Assembly: GCA_036346225.1 (NCBI GenBank)
Contig: JARFIW010001255.1
Location: 558,001 to 622,000, forward strand
Length of the DNA: 64,000 nucleotides
Origin: Platerodrilus igneus
Lineage: Eukaryota; Arthropoda; Insecta; Coleoptera; Lycidae
Reading direction: 5' to 3'
The first letter of the stretch is position 1. Every line of letters begins with the position of its first letter. Below the pieces are notes generated by a model. That model was not told the DNA's origin. It saw only the letters and a program-made list of their open reading frames with translations, and ran no database searches. Positions 22,577-34,198 of the stretch are shown in pieces. The translations under genes were made by a program, and so were the position numbers.

Positions 22577-23754
22577 ATGACCAAGATCAAAATATTCTTG
22601 TAAAACATATTATAAGAATTTTGTTTTTCCAGAGAACATGAAAGACGTTTTTCTAAATTTAGATAACATTTATAAGCAATATGTCGATTGCTACCGAGAG
22701 GTTTAATATTGTTATTGAAAGGGAGAGCGACAGTAAAACGACCAGAGGCGTTTCGAGAATAATTTTCTAGAAAATGAGATTCACAAATAACATCTTCTTG
22801 AGAGGGAACTTTGGGCATTTTGACTTCTTCTAATTCCCAGAAATTCCTTATATCATTATCTACTGAATCAGAAATAAAAAGAGAAGTTGCATTAATTGAG
22901 GTGTTAACATTAGGAACCTGTCCCAATAGCACGTAACCGAATATTGTTTCAATAGCTACTGGTTGGCCAGGAATGATTCTAGTGCGATCAGAAAATAGCA
23001 CTTCGGAACATATTTCAGCACCCAGTAGTATATCTACGGGCAATGATTTATGAAAATTTTCATCAGCAAGCTGCAAACATTTAAATTTATGATAAATACG
23101 AGAAGGCAGTGAGCAACCGGGAACGTTTCCCGTTATTTTAGGAAAAATTGAAGCACAGAATTGAAATTGATGCTTCGAGTGATTAGAAAACAAAGTGCAT
23201 ATTACAGCTCCTTTGGATTTAATTGCAGAACCTGAAATGCCACTAACTTGGCGAAAATCATGTTGACGCTCCAACCCTAAGCGTTGGACACAAGAACTTG
23301 AAATTGCGTTGATTTGAGATCCGGAATCTAAAATGCATCTCACAGATTGTAACTTATTGTTTATATCTAAAACACGAGCTTCTACCGTACCTAATAAAAC
23401 AGTGTAATTTTCTAGTGAATTTGTGACGTTGCATGTCGAAACAACTTCAGTTGTGAGTGCGGCTTTCGAATCGTTAGATTCATTAATGTGTTCCCTAGCA
23501 AGTGGTTTATGCAACAGAGTATGATGAAAAGAGGAATGGCACAACTTACATTTACCATCAGAATTACAATCACGAGGAGTATGACTGCCGAGGCATTTAA
23601 AACATCGATTTAAAGATTTAATAGCAACTTGACGATCGTCAACGCTAAGATTTTTAAATGCCAAACATCCATAGATTTTATGGACTTCCCCACAATAGGG
23701 ACAAATTATACTAGCGGTTTTAGTCGCCACTGAAGTCTGCGAGTTTTTAACCAA
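22573..23754 (-). pseudogene. pol: BEL/Pao zinc knuckles and aspartic protease
   Basis: 393 codons. The N-terminus carries a Cys/His cluster typical of Pao nucleocapsid ('CPYCGEVHKIYGC', 'CFKCLGSHTPRDC', 'CKLCHSSFHHTLLH'). A retropepsin-like domain follows with 'CILDSGSQINAISSSC' (catalytic DSG) and 'LPVDILLGAEI' (DUF1758 type). It is in the same frame as gag upstream, separated by one TAA (23761-23763), and runs out of frame before the RT. Confidence 0.88.
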
Positions 23755-23760
23755 GAAGGA

Positions 23761-24678
23761 TTAGTTTAAACTAGATTTAAAGCGAAGGGGTGCACCTGGC
23801 CTTGGCGCTCTTTCCTTTTTAATATCTTCATAAAGCTCTGAAGTTTTGCTTTGCAAAGTTAAGAAATCGAACAGTTGAGTACAAGTAGGAACTGCCGAAC
23901 CTTTGTTTGAATCAAATGCGTTTTGAGTTTTAAATTCCAGGTTGCGATAGCATAAAGAAAACAATAAAAAAACAGCCAAATCTTCAACTTTATTCGCTAC
24001 CTTTAACGTGTTAACAGCATTAACATGAATATTAATAAAGCTTGAGAGCGATCCAGAGTTTTTAAATTGAAGTATTTTATTTAAGTAGTAGCTCGTAATT
24101 CTACGAGGTGAATTGTAGCGATCCTGAAGTTTCGTAAACGCTTGTTCATATAAATTGGCATCTAGAGCTAAATCCGAAATTAAAGCCAATGCTTCCCCCC
24201 TAAGAAGCATGCGCATGTAATGATACTTCTGGATTACGGGAATGTGATCGTTTTCATGGACTAAACTTTTGTATAACGTAATGAAATTTTGCCAATTGTC
24301 TAAACAACCATCAAACGGATTTATACTAAGAGGTTTTAAGTAACTGATAACAGGTTGAGATGCACTTGCGATAACTGCTGTATCGCCGGCAGAAGTAGAA
24401 GCCTTTTGCTTCATATCGAAAAACCGAGAACGAATAACATCTATTAAATTGTCGAAGGAAGATCTTTGAGAATTTATCTCATCCTTTTCTTCTACAGTGG
24501 AATTATAACTTAAAATTTTATCGTATAGAGTATCAAGTTGTTGCTCAATACTTTCCATTCGAACATATCTCGCTTCGACTGCTGAAAAGCGAGTAGCCGT
24601 TTTGATATAGTCTTGGATTTCCGTTAAACGAGAAAAATAATCCTCTAATTTCTTTTGTAGAATGTTTCTGGTAGTCAT
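23761..24678 (-). pseudogene. gag: BEL/Pao gag
   Basis: Start chosen at the ATG at 24678 (MTTRNILQKKLEDYF); the frame is open further upstream to 24771. The N-terminal half is coiled-coil-like. The second half is the DUF1759 Pao Gag: 'PFDGCLDNWQNFITLYKSLV', 'YHYMRMLLRGEALALI', 'RYNSPRRITSYYLNKIL'. A single TAA separates it from the in-frame zinc-knuckle/protease frame, so the stop is either a nonsense change or a read-through site; BEL elements usually have one long ORF. Confidence 0.88.
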
Positions 24679-25039
24679 GATTAAACGTTTGTTACGCACA
24701 AATAATACTTGCACTAATCTGAGATTAAGATTACTTCCGAAGCAGAGTTTATTGTTTGTATACAAATACAAATGTCATTGTTTTAAACGTGTTGAATGGC
24801 AACGCGATAACGAAGTTATTTGACTAAAGTATAAATGCAGTATTTTTAAAAGTACACACGTGCAATTTAAACTGGAAACTTTTATAGCAATTTAATTATC
24901 TTTAGAATTAAAGTGTTATGATTATTCGAAATTACAATTAATGTTGGACATGCGTATTTATGTGCTTGAATTGAGGATGTGAGACGAAGAACGAGATATA
25001 ACGTAGTTCTTAATTCGGCTCGTACGGATCAAAAAACTA

Positions 25040-25443
25040 TGTATGCGCCTCTTGGAACGACAAGGGGCACAATTAGAAATTGCCTGGAGTGCAGTAGGCA
25101 GTAAACCAGGGTTTGTAAGGTAGACAGTGGACTGTATAGAGTAGAAGGAAATAAACATAGAATTTGAATACAAGTCACATAAATACTTAAAGCACTTACC
25201 GAAGCACAGACATCTGGAGCACTAACGCGGCACCTTTCAGTACTGTTTCTGGCCAGAGGTAAATAGGAACGGAGTCAGGAAATGGTTGTTTTAGGAAAGA
25301 GATTAGAGAGTAATATTTAGAAATTGAATGAACACGTTCGCGTTCGCGGATGGTTGTTAATCGACTCTTTTAAATTATGGTATTCCCTATCTCGCCTGGC
25401 TTGATAAAGAATATCACGTTGGGAGAGCGAAATGGCGCGAACA
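25040..25443 (-). repeat. BEL/Pao 5' LTR
   Basis: 404 bp, matches 19637-20040. The leader between it and gag is 24679-25039. Confidence 0.93.
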
Positions 25444-25448
25444 CTAGT
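25444..25448. repeat. Target-site duplication CTAGT (right)
   Basis: Pairs with 19632-19636. Confidence 0.92.
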
Positions 25449-26369
25449 GAAGCAAAAATTAAAACAAATCAGATTTAAAAGTGCGAGAATTTGTGTAACG
25501 AAATATAAGCCGATCTATAGATAGACATAAGTTAAACAACTTAATTAAATTCATTTCTAATATTAACTAAACAGGGCTTTAATTTGGGCTTCAATTTGGG
25601 ACCTTTAATTTGAGACGGCTTTAATTTGGGATCTTTAATTTGGGACTTCTAACTTTAGACATATTTTAATTTTGGAGATATTTTAAAAGTAGACATATTC
25701 TAATTTTAACATATTCCGATTTGGGACGTTTTAATTTTGGATGTACTGTAATTTGGTACGATTTTAATTGGAAGCGATTTATGGGAGGCGATTCTTGTAT
25801 GGGGCCAGCATATCAATAAGCAAAGCGGACACAGCAAGGAGATGCACATCATAGACTAGGATTGAACTTCAGAACCCATTCCAGGTTAGCAATCTTAATA
25901 CACTTTATTATTGAAAAACTGTTTTTGATTTAATATTTGCCACACATTGTATGTTTGTAATAGTCATCAAAAAGGTCACTTAAAAAAATATGAAAATAGA
26001 ATAGGCATCTTGGAACGTTCGAAGATCCACGATTTTAATAGAAATATATTTTTGCTGGCTTTCAGAAAAGCATAAACCTGGTATATGTAGATATTTTGTA
26101 CAAAAAGGAAAATTTTGAGTGTTGTAAATATTATCAATTATTATATTGTGTGTTCTAAAATTGCTTTATTTGATTCAATAAGATTTATTCAGTAAGCTAG
26201 TCGGGGTAAAAATCCTAATTAAACATTTTATAACATTGGGACTTAAAATAATAAAAGGAATATCACAGCAATAAATATGGTACGCCCAATCGTGGGGAGA
26301 ATTTCACAGCAATATATATGACGCCCATCGTAAGGGCTCGATAATCCTAAAATAGGGCATATCATAGCA

Positions 26370-26372
<3 letters not shown>
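25449..26372 (+). repeat. (AT)n-bounded repeat, copy A, right part
   Basis: Inverted match to about 29870-30860. It includes a short-period tandem block (25575-25790, 'ctttaatttgggac' and variants), a unique stretch, then two 35-40-bp units '(atatcacagcaat..atggtacgcccaatcgtgggg)' before the end 'tatcatagcaattt' and the (TA)n tract. No coding capacity. Confidence 0.65.

Positions 26373-26400
<28 letters not shown>
26373..26400. repeat. (TA)n microsatellite, right end of copy A
   Basis: Pure TA run. Confidence 0.95.
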
Positions 26401-26401
<1 letters not shown>

Positions 26402-26403
<2 letters not shown>

Positions 26404-27880
26404 CTGTGGATTTATAGGTTATAATAAATGTTAGATAAATCAGATAATTATTTATAGCGGGGTACCCAATTAATATACCAGTCAATTAAAATTTAAAACG
26501 TTTTTCTAAACGATAGTATAGAATTTACAATTTACAATACACTTTATGGTTAATTTTGCGTCGTTAATTACAAATATGAGTTAGGAAATGTAGTTCTGTA
26601 AAGTATAGTGTAAAGACTTGTACCATAAAGGAAGGTTTATTAATCCGAAAGTTTTCAAATTCAGTATATAGTGAAAATCAATAATTTAAAATTGTTTAAT
26701 TGCATAAAGTGACTGATATTCAAAGCGTACAGATTCTTTGTGTACATAATTTAGCATAGTATAAAACGTTAACATTGGTTAACTTTGCAAAGTTATAACA
26801 TAAGATACGAAAAGTGTTGTCGATAAACAAGTTATAACGGCTAAGGGTTCGAAGAAAAGACCGTGCAAGCAAACAAAACATTTCTAGTAAGAATTAAACG
26901 TTGAAAATATGTTCACGGACGTTGAAGGTTGAATACGAATATGGATCGATATTAGATAGAGAGGCAGTGTTTTAGCATGTATTAAAATAAGACAAAATTT
27001 AGGTTTAAAGTGTAGTGTGGTTGACTAATAATGGACATATGAGAAACTGAGATAATTGATTGGACTCCACATATAGAAAGGAGATAGACAATACTCAAGA
27101 GAAAGTAGATGTTTAGATATTATTGTACTTGTGAAGAAAGAATATAAAGAAAAAGAGATATAAAATACGGGTTAGACAAGGATGCAATAAACTGGTAACA
27201 GAGAAAATATAGGAAGAGTACAAAATAGAAGACAAAACATTTTCGTATGTAAGTTAGAGTGAGTATATACGCGTATTCGGGAGACGTGTTTTAGATGCTC
27301 GTGTTTGTCTCAGTTGACGAGAGACTTTAACGAATTCGATAGCCGTTGTAAATTTTAATTAGATTTTCGAAGTAAAGCGTTTATTTTGTGTTCAAAATTC
27401 TTAGATTTTCTAGACAGTTGGCATACGACTACCAATTTTCTAGAGAATTGCTGAAGGTTATCGGTGGGATTTTTAGAATCGACGACAGTTGGGTGTTGTT
27501 TGTGCATATTGTTTTTGGAATTGTGAACACCGTTGTACAAATTCACATAGAAAGCTGGTTTGCGGTGGTGGTGTGTTTTAAGAAGTGAAACTAGTCGGGG
27601 AGCAGTTTTTGGTCTATATAAACCATCGGGAGGCGCTAAGAAACTGTCATAATTTTCATCCAAGCTTCGAACAACATTAATAAATGAATTGAGCGACAAG
27701 TGAGTTTGATATTTTAATTGAAATCAATTAATCATGCACAAGTTGGTATAATGTTGAAATAGCAGATTTAAATTTTATAAAATATATTTTGAAAAAGCGA
27801 AGCATGTTGTACTGTAAGTAGAGACTACTTTCTTATTTTGGTTGTTGTTGCTTTTTAAGCACTTAAATAGAGGAGTGGAG
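26402..27880. other. No firm feature; one unrecognised open frame
   Basis: AT-rich. A 114-codon minus-strand frame (27699-27355, K/H/N-rich) has no family resemblance and overlaps an open plus-strand frame, so it is left uncalled. Part of the interval may belong to diverged repeat copy C. Confidence 0.4.
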
Positions 27881-28913
27881 GTGGTTGGAACTTAGCAGAT
27901 GTATGAAAAATTAGAATTACCGTAGATTGGATGAATAGAAATTTGGGTAGATGATTGCCGTCCCAGATGGTGAGTCAACTTGGGGTGATTCCTGTACGTG
28001 CAGTCATTGATGAGAACTACGTCAGCGATGGTTTAACGGCAAATACCTGTTTGTGCTCCATTCCAGGTAACTGATTTTTGTAAAAACATTTGTCTTTTGT
28101 GATTATTTGGTGTTATGACATTCTGTGCTTTCTGGGGTGTATTTTGTTAAATTCTATGGACATACGAGTTGATTATTTAATATTTATAATGAATTATTTG
28201 AAAATATGTTTAAGCAGAAATTTGTATTATAAAATAATTGTGTAATATCTGCTGTAAAAAGTAAATGGTTTATAGGTGATTTTTTAGTGCGAAAATTAGC
28301 ACTTGTACAAAAAGGTTTAGCATGAGCTCTTATTAGACCAGGGATTTAAAGTAAGGTTTATGGTTAAGCCCAGTTACTTTACCGAATTTATGAATGAGAA
28401 GAGTTGTAGTGCAAATATTAGGTTGAAAATGAATTATTATGAAACGAGGATGATTGTATGGCAATCTATGTGTGAAATAATTATTAGATAAAGTTTTTTT
28501 GTTGTATAGAATTTTCTGTTGGAATAAATTGTGTTGAATGTTTAGTAGTCAAGTTTCCTTTGGTAGAAAATTGGATAATAATTTTAGGTATAAGTAGCAG
28601 AGCAGCGGTGGCGAACTTCACAGAAAAAAATTAGTTAGCCGACCAGGAAGGTAAGTGATCTTGCTCTATGTTTGCAGAATAACTCCGCCGCATTTATAGC
28701 AGCCCAAGCGAGGGCTTCAATACAGCTTAGCTTCAGAGAATTTTATGGTGTCCACTCAGGGGGCTAATGCAGAGAATTTTATGGTGCCCAAAGTGTGGGG
28801 CACAAATTTACCTACTTTTTTCTGGTAGACTACAGAGAATTAATGTCGACCCAACAGTGGGGCTCGAATTAGCGATACGGTCTTTTCCAGCATATTTCAG
28901 CAAGACTTTGCAG

Positions 28914-28916
<3 letters not shown>
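27881..28916 (+). repeat. (AT)n-bounded repeat, copy C, diverged right part
   Basis: Shares 'ccattccaggt' (about 28060) and a terminal pair of units, 'agagaattttatggtgccca..gtgggg' and 'agagaatta..cgacccaa.agtggggctcga', with the corresponding end of copy A. It ends at the (TA)n tract at 28917. Confidence 0.45.

Positions 28917-28958
<42 letters not shown>
28917..28958. repeat. (TA)n microsatellite
   Basis: Pure TA run between copy C and the Penelope-like fragment. Confidence 0.95.
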
Positions 28959-28961
<3 letters not shown>

Positions 28962-29829
28962 ATAACATTTAATGTAAAAATAAAATGTAAAGATAAAATC
29001 AAGACTACAAACAGCATACAATACGGACAAACACAGACTAAGAACTAACGTCTAACAATTAAAGAAACTCCAACGGCAAAGTGGGTTTGTTCTACAGCAG
29101 AGTTGATAAATTCGCCAGGTGATAGATAACAAACAAAAAACTTAATATCCAACTATTACAAAGACATAAATTTAAAGACCCATTTCATTATAAAATCTAA
29201 GATACACTATTAGATCACTTATATCTATTGAAACTATATAATAGAGCATAACTAGTAAATAAATTATGAATGTCATGTTTGTTATTAATGCAGTTGACTT
29301 GACGTTCAATATGGTAAGACTCTAGATAATGTCTCCGTTTGTAACCATCTTCTCGTTCTAAAATTTCAACGTCATCGTAATTAGGAGAGTGGTGGGTTAG
29401 GTGGACATGTGAGGATAAAGCGCAACAAGATTTACCAACTTTGGCATCACTACGGTGTTGGGTGAGGCGATTACGCAGCCATTGTTCAGTTTGGCCAACA
29501 TATGAGCTTTTGCAACTACAAGTAATCCTATAGACAACGTTACTGATTAAAGATTTTGGAGTTTTGTCTTTAAGAGGAGTAAACAATTTGTTAATAGATT
29601 TTTGATGTTGACAAACAATGAAAGTGCCAGGTATTTTTAAAAAATTTTTAAGTTGAGGAGTAAGGCGTTGAATATACGGAAGCATTTTAAATATGACGGT
29701 ATTCTGTCTGTCTTGGCTTGGACGATAAAAAGTACTATTAATGCATCTCAAAATTAATTGTTTTGGATAGCCATTATTAAGTAACGTGGTAATTAGATCC
29801 CTATAGTTCTTCTTTTTAAATTCAGGTTC

Positions 29830-29831
<2 letters not shown>
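28959..29831 (-). mobile_element. 5'-truncated Penelope-like element
   Basis: Only the C-terminal endonuclease part of a Penelope-like element is present, with (TA)n tracts on both sides. The tract at the 5' side is open in the coding frame and would read as an Ile-Tyr run, marking the truncation point. Confidence 0.75.
29215..29831 (-). pseudogene. Penelope-like GIY-YIG endonuclease domain
   Basis: The minus-strand frame contains 'LKDKTPKSLISNVVYRITC' followed by 'CSCKSSYVGQTEQWLRNRL' and 'TQHRSDA'. This is the VY...YVGQT...R...H pattern of the GIY-YIG nuclease fused to the reverse transcriptase in Penelope-like elements. The preceding part (FIVCQHQKSI, KNFLKIPGTF) matches the linker after the RT. 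The RT is absent. A stop at 29215 fits a natural C-terminus. The frame opens further into the (TA)n tract to 29892, which is not original coding sequence. Confidence 0.78.

Positions 29832-29869
<38 letters not shown>
29832..29869. repeat. (AT)n microsatellite
   Basis: Pure AT run between the Penelope-like fragment and repeat copy B. Confidence 0.95.
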
Positions 29870-29872
<3 letters not shown>

Positions 29873-32383
29873 ATAGCCTTTTTGGATTTCAAGCTCCTAC
29901 GATGGGTGTCATTAAATTTGATATGAAATGCCCACGATTGGACGTACCATTATATTGCTATGATATCTCTTATTAAGCCCCACGATTTGTACGTTATATT
30001 TTATTTATTTACCACGACTAGCTCACTGAATGCTCGACTTCCTAATAATAAATCTTATTTTACCCTTTAAATGGATTCAAATAAAACAGTTCATAATCAC
30101 ACAATATAATAATTGATAATATATACAATGTTATGTAACCTCAAAAATTTTCCCCTTTATAGAATATTTACATTTACCATTTTTATGCTTTCCTAAAAGC
30201 CAGCAAAAATATCTTTTAATTACTCTCAAGTATCTTAGAATGTTCTAAAATGCTTTCTCTGTTTTCATCTTTTCAAATGACCTTTTTGATGACTCATACA
30301 AATACATAATGTATAGCAAATATTAAATTTAAAATCGTCTTTAAATAATAAAATGTTTAAAAATCGCTAACTTGGAATGGTTGCTGGAGTTGCCTCATAG
30401 TGTCTGTGATCTGCATCCCTTGCTATGTCCGTTTTACTTATTGGCCAGAATTATCCATTTTTGATTTTTGGTATTTTCTTTGAATTAACTTTGAGTACCC
30501 TTTTGATTGCACTTTCAGACGTATTTTTAGATTTGCGTTAAGACTTAGATCTTGACATGAACATCGACTTGCATATAAACTTAAATATCCACTTAGTACA
30601 TATGACATCAACGAAACTGACATCAACGAAAGTGGTATCAACAAAAGCCGTCTCAGCATAATGGCATCAAGAAAAGCCGTCTTAACAAAAGCCGTCTCAA
30701 CAAAATGGCATCAGCAAAAGCCGTCTAAACAAAAGCCCTGCTTTGTTAAATATTAAAAATAGATTTAATTAATTGTTTAACTTACGTTTATTTGTAGATC
30801 GGCTTATTTTTCGTCGCACAATTTTTGCTTTTTCAAATTTTACCTATTCTGAATTTTAACGTTTTACTAATTAATTTCATCACGTTAATTTCTACTGCAT
30901 TTGAGCATAGTTTATGCTTGGTTGAATATGAACTAAACTCTTTATTCATTTCCTAGTGTATTTATAAATCCTTCCCACCAAGCGTTTCCATTGGTGTGTT
31001 TATTGATCAAGGCTTGTATTTTGCTTTATCTCTGGCAGAACTCGGTATTTTCTCAAAATCCCTGTCTAATTCTTAGTGACAATGCGTTATCAGTCACGTA
31101 AGCGTTCCGTATTATATAATTATTTCTCAGGATTCCCGATTACTACCCACATTCAATCACTTAATTTTATGTTTGTAGTGTATAAGTCCAAAATTTATCA
31201 TATAATGAACCGCCTGGTGTTTATTTGTTTGCTACAAAACGTTGGTTTTCTGAGCAAATGTATTCTTCGTAGTCACGTATCCATTTTCTAATAATGACGT
31301 ATTAAGATGCGTTTGCATATAGATGCGTTGATATTTTCGACGTTATGCTAGGCACGTCCGGTATGCATAATTATTTTGTTAAATTATAATCTTCTCTCTT
31401 CTTAAAATTCTGTCCTTGCATCAAAAACAATGTTGTGTTCTAGTAAGTAAGTTATATCTACATCGGTTACGCGTGCTTAGCGCATTGTGGGGTACGAACG
31501 AAGGTAATTTGTATAACCCTGCGGGTTGCGGGCAGATACGTATTCAGTTAGTTGCGCCTGAACGGTCGGCTGAGTGAGATGTCAGACGAGATATTTATTA
31601 AGAAACGTGATTCTTAAGTGATTATTTAAGTTTATATTCATATTGAGAATTTAATGCGGTTCCGTTGTAAAAGAATTATATTAATTATATTAATAAACTT
31701 CAGAGGTGTATGAAAGTGAAATAGTATTGGCGCGGAAAATTTGAGTTACTAATATTAACATAATTTATGATAAGTGGTTGCTAGCATTATCATCAATACC
31801 TAAGCTTATTCTACCTATGTCTGGTAGTTCTTTGAGCCTGAATAGTTAAGAATATTTTTTAGCTAGAATAGGAAAGATGCCGTAAGGTTGTTTTGTACCC
31901 TTTTCGTTTTTTGTTTTTAGTAGTGAGTATAAGCGTTAACTTGGATGTTTATTTTTATCATTGTAGAGAACAAAACCACGTGCCTAGAATCCAGTAATTT
32001 TTCATTTCATGTTTCTAGTTCAACGTAATTATTAAATATTTGGAATGCCAATTTATCTATGTTTCCCGATTATTTATTTTGATGCAATTAGTTGCTTCTA
32101 AAACCTAATCTTTACTCGTAAATTATACTTAAACATATTATACGACGTACACATTACTATTCTAATTAAATGGTATCAGATTATTACCAAATGAGCTTCT
32201 TTCTTATGCATTGGATCAAATATCCTATATATACAGTGTCTTCGCAAATGATTTTTTGTAGAATAGTCGATTCACTCCTATAATTGATGAAATTATTTGA
32301 TTTTCTTAAAGTTAAAGTAATTTATATCCATCCTACGACCACTATGACTTAATCTACCCTTAAACTACCCTCTTATCATAGCA
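29870..32383 (-). repeat. (AT)n-bounded repeat, copy B (inverted)
   Basis: Reads as the reverse complement of copy A without the BEL/Pao element. It contains a minisatellite at 30540-30735 built from 'acaaaagccgtct' and 'aaaatggcatca' units, equivalent to the tandem block in copy A. The position equivalent to the BEL target is near 30860 ('ttttactaatta', 'catcacgttaattt'). It ends 'cttatcatagcaat' at the (AT)n tract. No coding capacity. Confidence 0.65.

Positions 32384-32411
<28 letters not shown>
32384..32411. repeat. (AT)n microsatellite, end of copy B
   Basis: Pure AT run. Confidence 0.95.
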
Positions 32412-32414
<3 letters not shown>

Positions 32415-33466
32415 CTGATCTAATAATCTCTCTACCCTCCCTCCCTTTCTTTACTTTACTTTAATTTAATTCTTTTAATTTAATTTAATTTACACTTTTT
32501 GTCGCGCCTTTTATGCAATGTGCACACCTAATGCACGCCCCGTACTTGCAACGTTTGGTTGGTTCTTTAATTTAACTGTTTATTACAATGCCTCGACTAT
32601 TTGAGCTCTTAAATCTCAGGGTGTTCACCTACTTATAGTGAGTTCTGTTATAAGTAGATGTACGATGCCCAACCAAACTGCACACTCTTTTGTTTTAGTA
32701 CTAAATTTTTAATCTACTTTTGTATATGCCAAAATTTTACTACGATCAACGTTGCCTTGTGCCAAATTAAATTACTACCACAAATTTTTGACTTTTTTGA
32801 CGTTTTTAGATATTTCAGCACTCACCTGGATTATACTTCGTCCTCGGCCTCACTAACTGCTGGCTCAAGATCCTAGTAGCCGTATGCGTCTTTACACGGT
32901 TGTACTATCTGATAGAATTTTCGTATCGCCTCCAGGTGTCGTTCTTAATTTTTAGCTGCTCCCCAATATCTGAAATAATTAACCCTAATTTAGAATTTTG
33001 AATACCCGGTTATGTAACTTCCCCTGTGCTAATTCTTCTGTCCTAAATTTCTGCTTTGAATCCTCCACTACCAATTGTTGCTTTCCTAATTTCGCTCCTT
33101 GTGTTCTTCAATCAATCCGTCCGCCTTTTCGTCTTCAATCCAAATCTAATCGCCGTCCTATTTCAAATTACTCGATGCCCCGCTACAAATCTATATCCAA
33201 ATCAATCTCCGTTCCTTTGTATATCCCCTCGATGTCCTGCTGCCTATTACTCTCTATCCAAATCGATCTTCATCCCTATGTATAGCCACTTGATTTTCCT
33301 TCCGCTTTTCCCAATATCGTTCCAAACCTATTCAATTATTCGTCGCTTCACCGTCGCACTATCACCAATCTTTACACTTTTTATTATCGTCGTCGTTGCT
33401 TATTTATATTTCGCTGCTGCTCTTTACCCTTCTTTACTCAATCAAAACTATTCAAAATCAAACACT
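32412..33466. other. Pyrimidine-rich DNA with short repeats
   Basis: Contains a 'tttaatt' simple repeat (32455-32490) and three diverged units of roughly 58 bp at 33138-33310 ('ccaaatc.atc..cgt', 'ctcgatg.cc.gct'). Overlapping plus-strand open frames (32998-33481) follow the base bias. If the exon at 33509 is real, part of this is 3' flank. Confidence 0.4.
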
Positions 33467-33472
33467 TTTATT
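33467..33472 (-). terminator. Possible poly(A) signal AATAAA
   Basis: AATAAA on the minus strand, about 37 bases after the stop of the frame ending at 33509. Confidence 0.35.
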
Positions 33473-33508
33473 AACTTTTAAAAAATCGTTACACAAATTA
33501 GCACAGTT

Positions 33509-33742
33509 CTATGAAAACACGTCTTTATACAAAATAATTTCGGAATAATCTCCCTTTGTTTTCTTTCCAAGGCGACCATTACAATATTTCTTGCCTACTA
33601 AATCATAAAATACATAACTAAAATCGTCCAATAATATCCAAACACAACGTTTGTGTCGCACATACCATAATTCATGTCTTTTTACACTTTCATAATTCAC
33701 ATAAAATTCTAGTATTGGTCCTAAATATTTACAGTCCTTCAA
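33509..33742 (-). CDS. Possible terminal exon, unknown protein
   Basis: 77 codons with ordinary globular composition (many Tyr/Trp/Cys; 'YLGPILEFYVNY', 'HELWYVRHKRCVW'). It has no ATG. An AG precedes the frame ('gattgaag|gactgt'), which could be a splice acceptor, and AATAAA follows the stop. I do not recognise the family. In style and position it could be the last exon of the SIAH-like gene whose other pieces lie at 45288-45728 and 55508-55691, but the phase does not fit directly with the 45288 donor. Confidence 0.3.
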   Translation of the reverse strand: MKDCKYLGPILEFYVNYESVKRHELWYVRHKRCVWILLDDFSYVFYDLVGKKYCNGRLGKKTKGDYSEIILYKDVFS

Positions 33743-34154
33743 TCACATTTGACGTTGTTATAACTAATAATTTTGAGCTTACAAATTCTGTTCAAAAGTT
33801 GATTCTATATAAATTAAAAAGCCAAATAAATCACACTTGAACCTGGATGCGTGGTTGATAGTGAACATCCATAGACGCATCCGGTTTTTGGACGGCAAAT
33901 GTACTTTCAATGGCCTATAAAATTCAAACTCGGTATAAACCCTTGAGCACTGTACATCTTACTACGTCATTTAGTCATTTTAATTTACCTTTTGGCACTG
34001 ATATTTCAACTACCATTTTGAATTGTACTTTAGCATATGAAAAATACGGCAAACATACATTTTCAAATTATGTGAGCAAATACATGGATTATTTTACTTG
34101 GGCATACACTACCTCGTACTAAACAACCCTTAGAACCTTTGGTAGCTCCCTTAC

Positions 34155-34156
<2 letters not shown>
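33743..34156. other. No recognisable feature
   Basis: AT-rich. The 70-codon plus-strand frame at 33910-34122 is unrecognised. Confidence 0.4.

Positions 34157-34196
<40 letters not shown>
34157..34196. repeat. (AT)n tract, left flank of LTR element
   Basis: Pure AT run ending at the LTR. Its counterpart is at 44883-44914. The LTR element evidently inserted within one (AT)n tract, giving an ATAT duplication. Confidence 0.9.

Positions 34197-34198
<2 letters not shown>

Larger units (their letters stand above)
19637..25443 (-). mobile_element. BEL/Pao LTR retrotransposon, near complete, defective
   Basis: 404-bp LTRs at both ends (TGTTCGCGCC...CATACA on the minus strand) with about four mismatches, and a 5-bp duplication CTAGT. 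Minus-strand gag, protease, reverse transcriptase, RNase H and integrase parts are in the standard BEL order. An in-frame stop, two frameshifts and a large integrase deletion make it defective. The inverted related repeat at about 30860 shows the site without the insertion. I could not identify the primer tRNA. Confidence 0.92.

Noticed and set aside
28767..29048. ORFs with Ile-Tyr runs on both strands
   Set aside because: The runs are (TA)n microsatellite translation.
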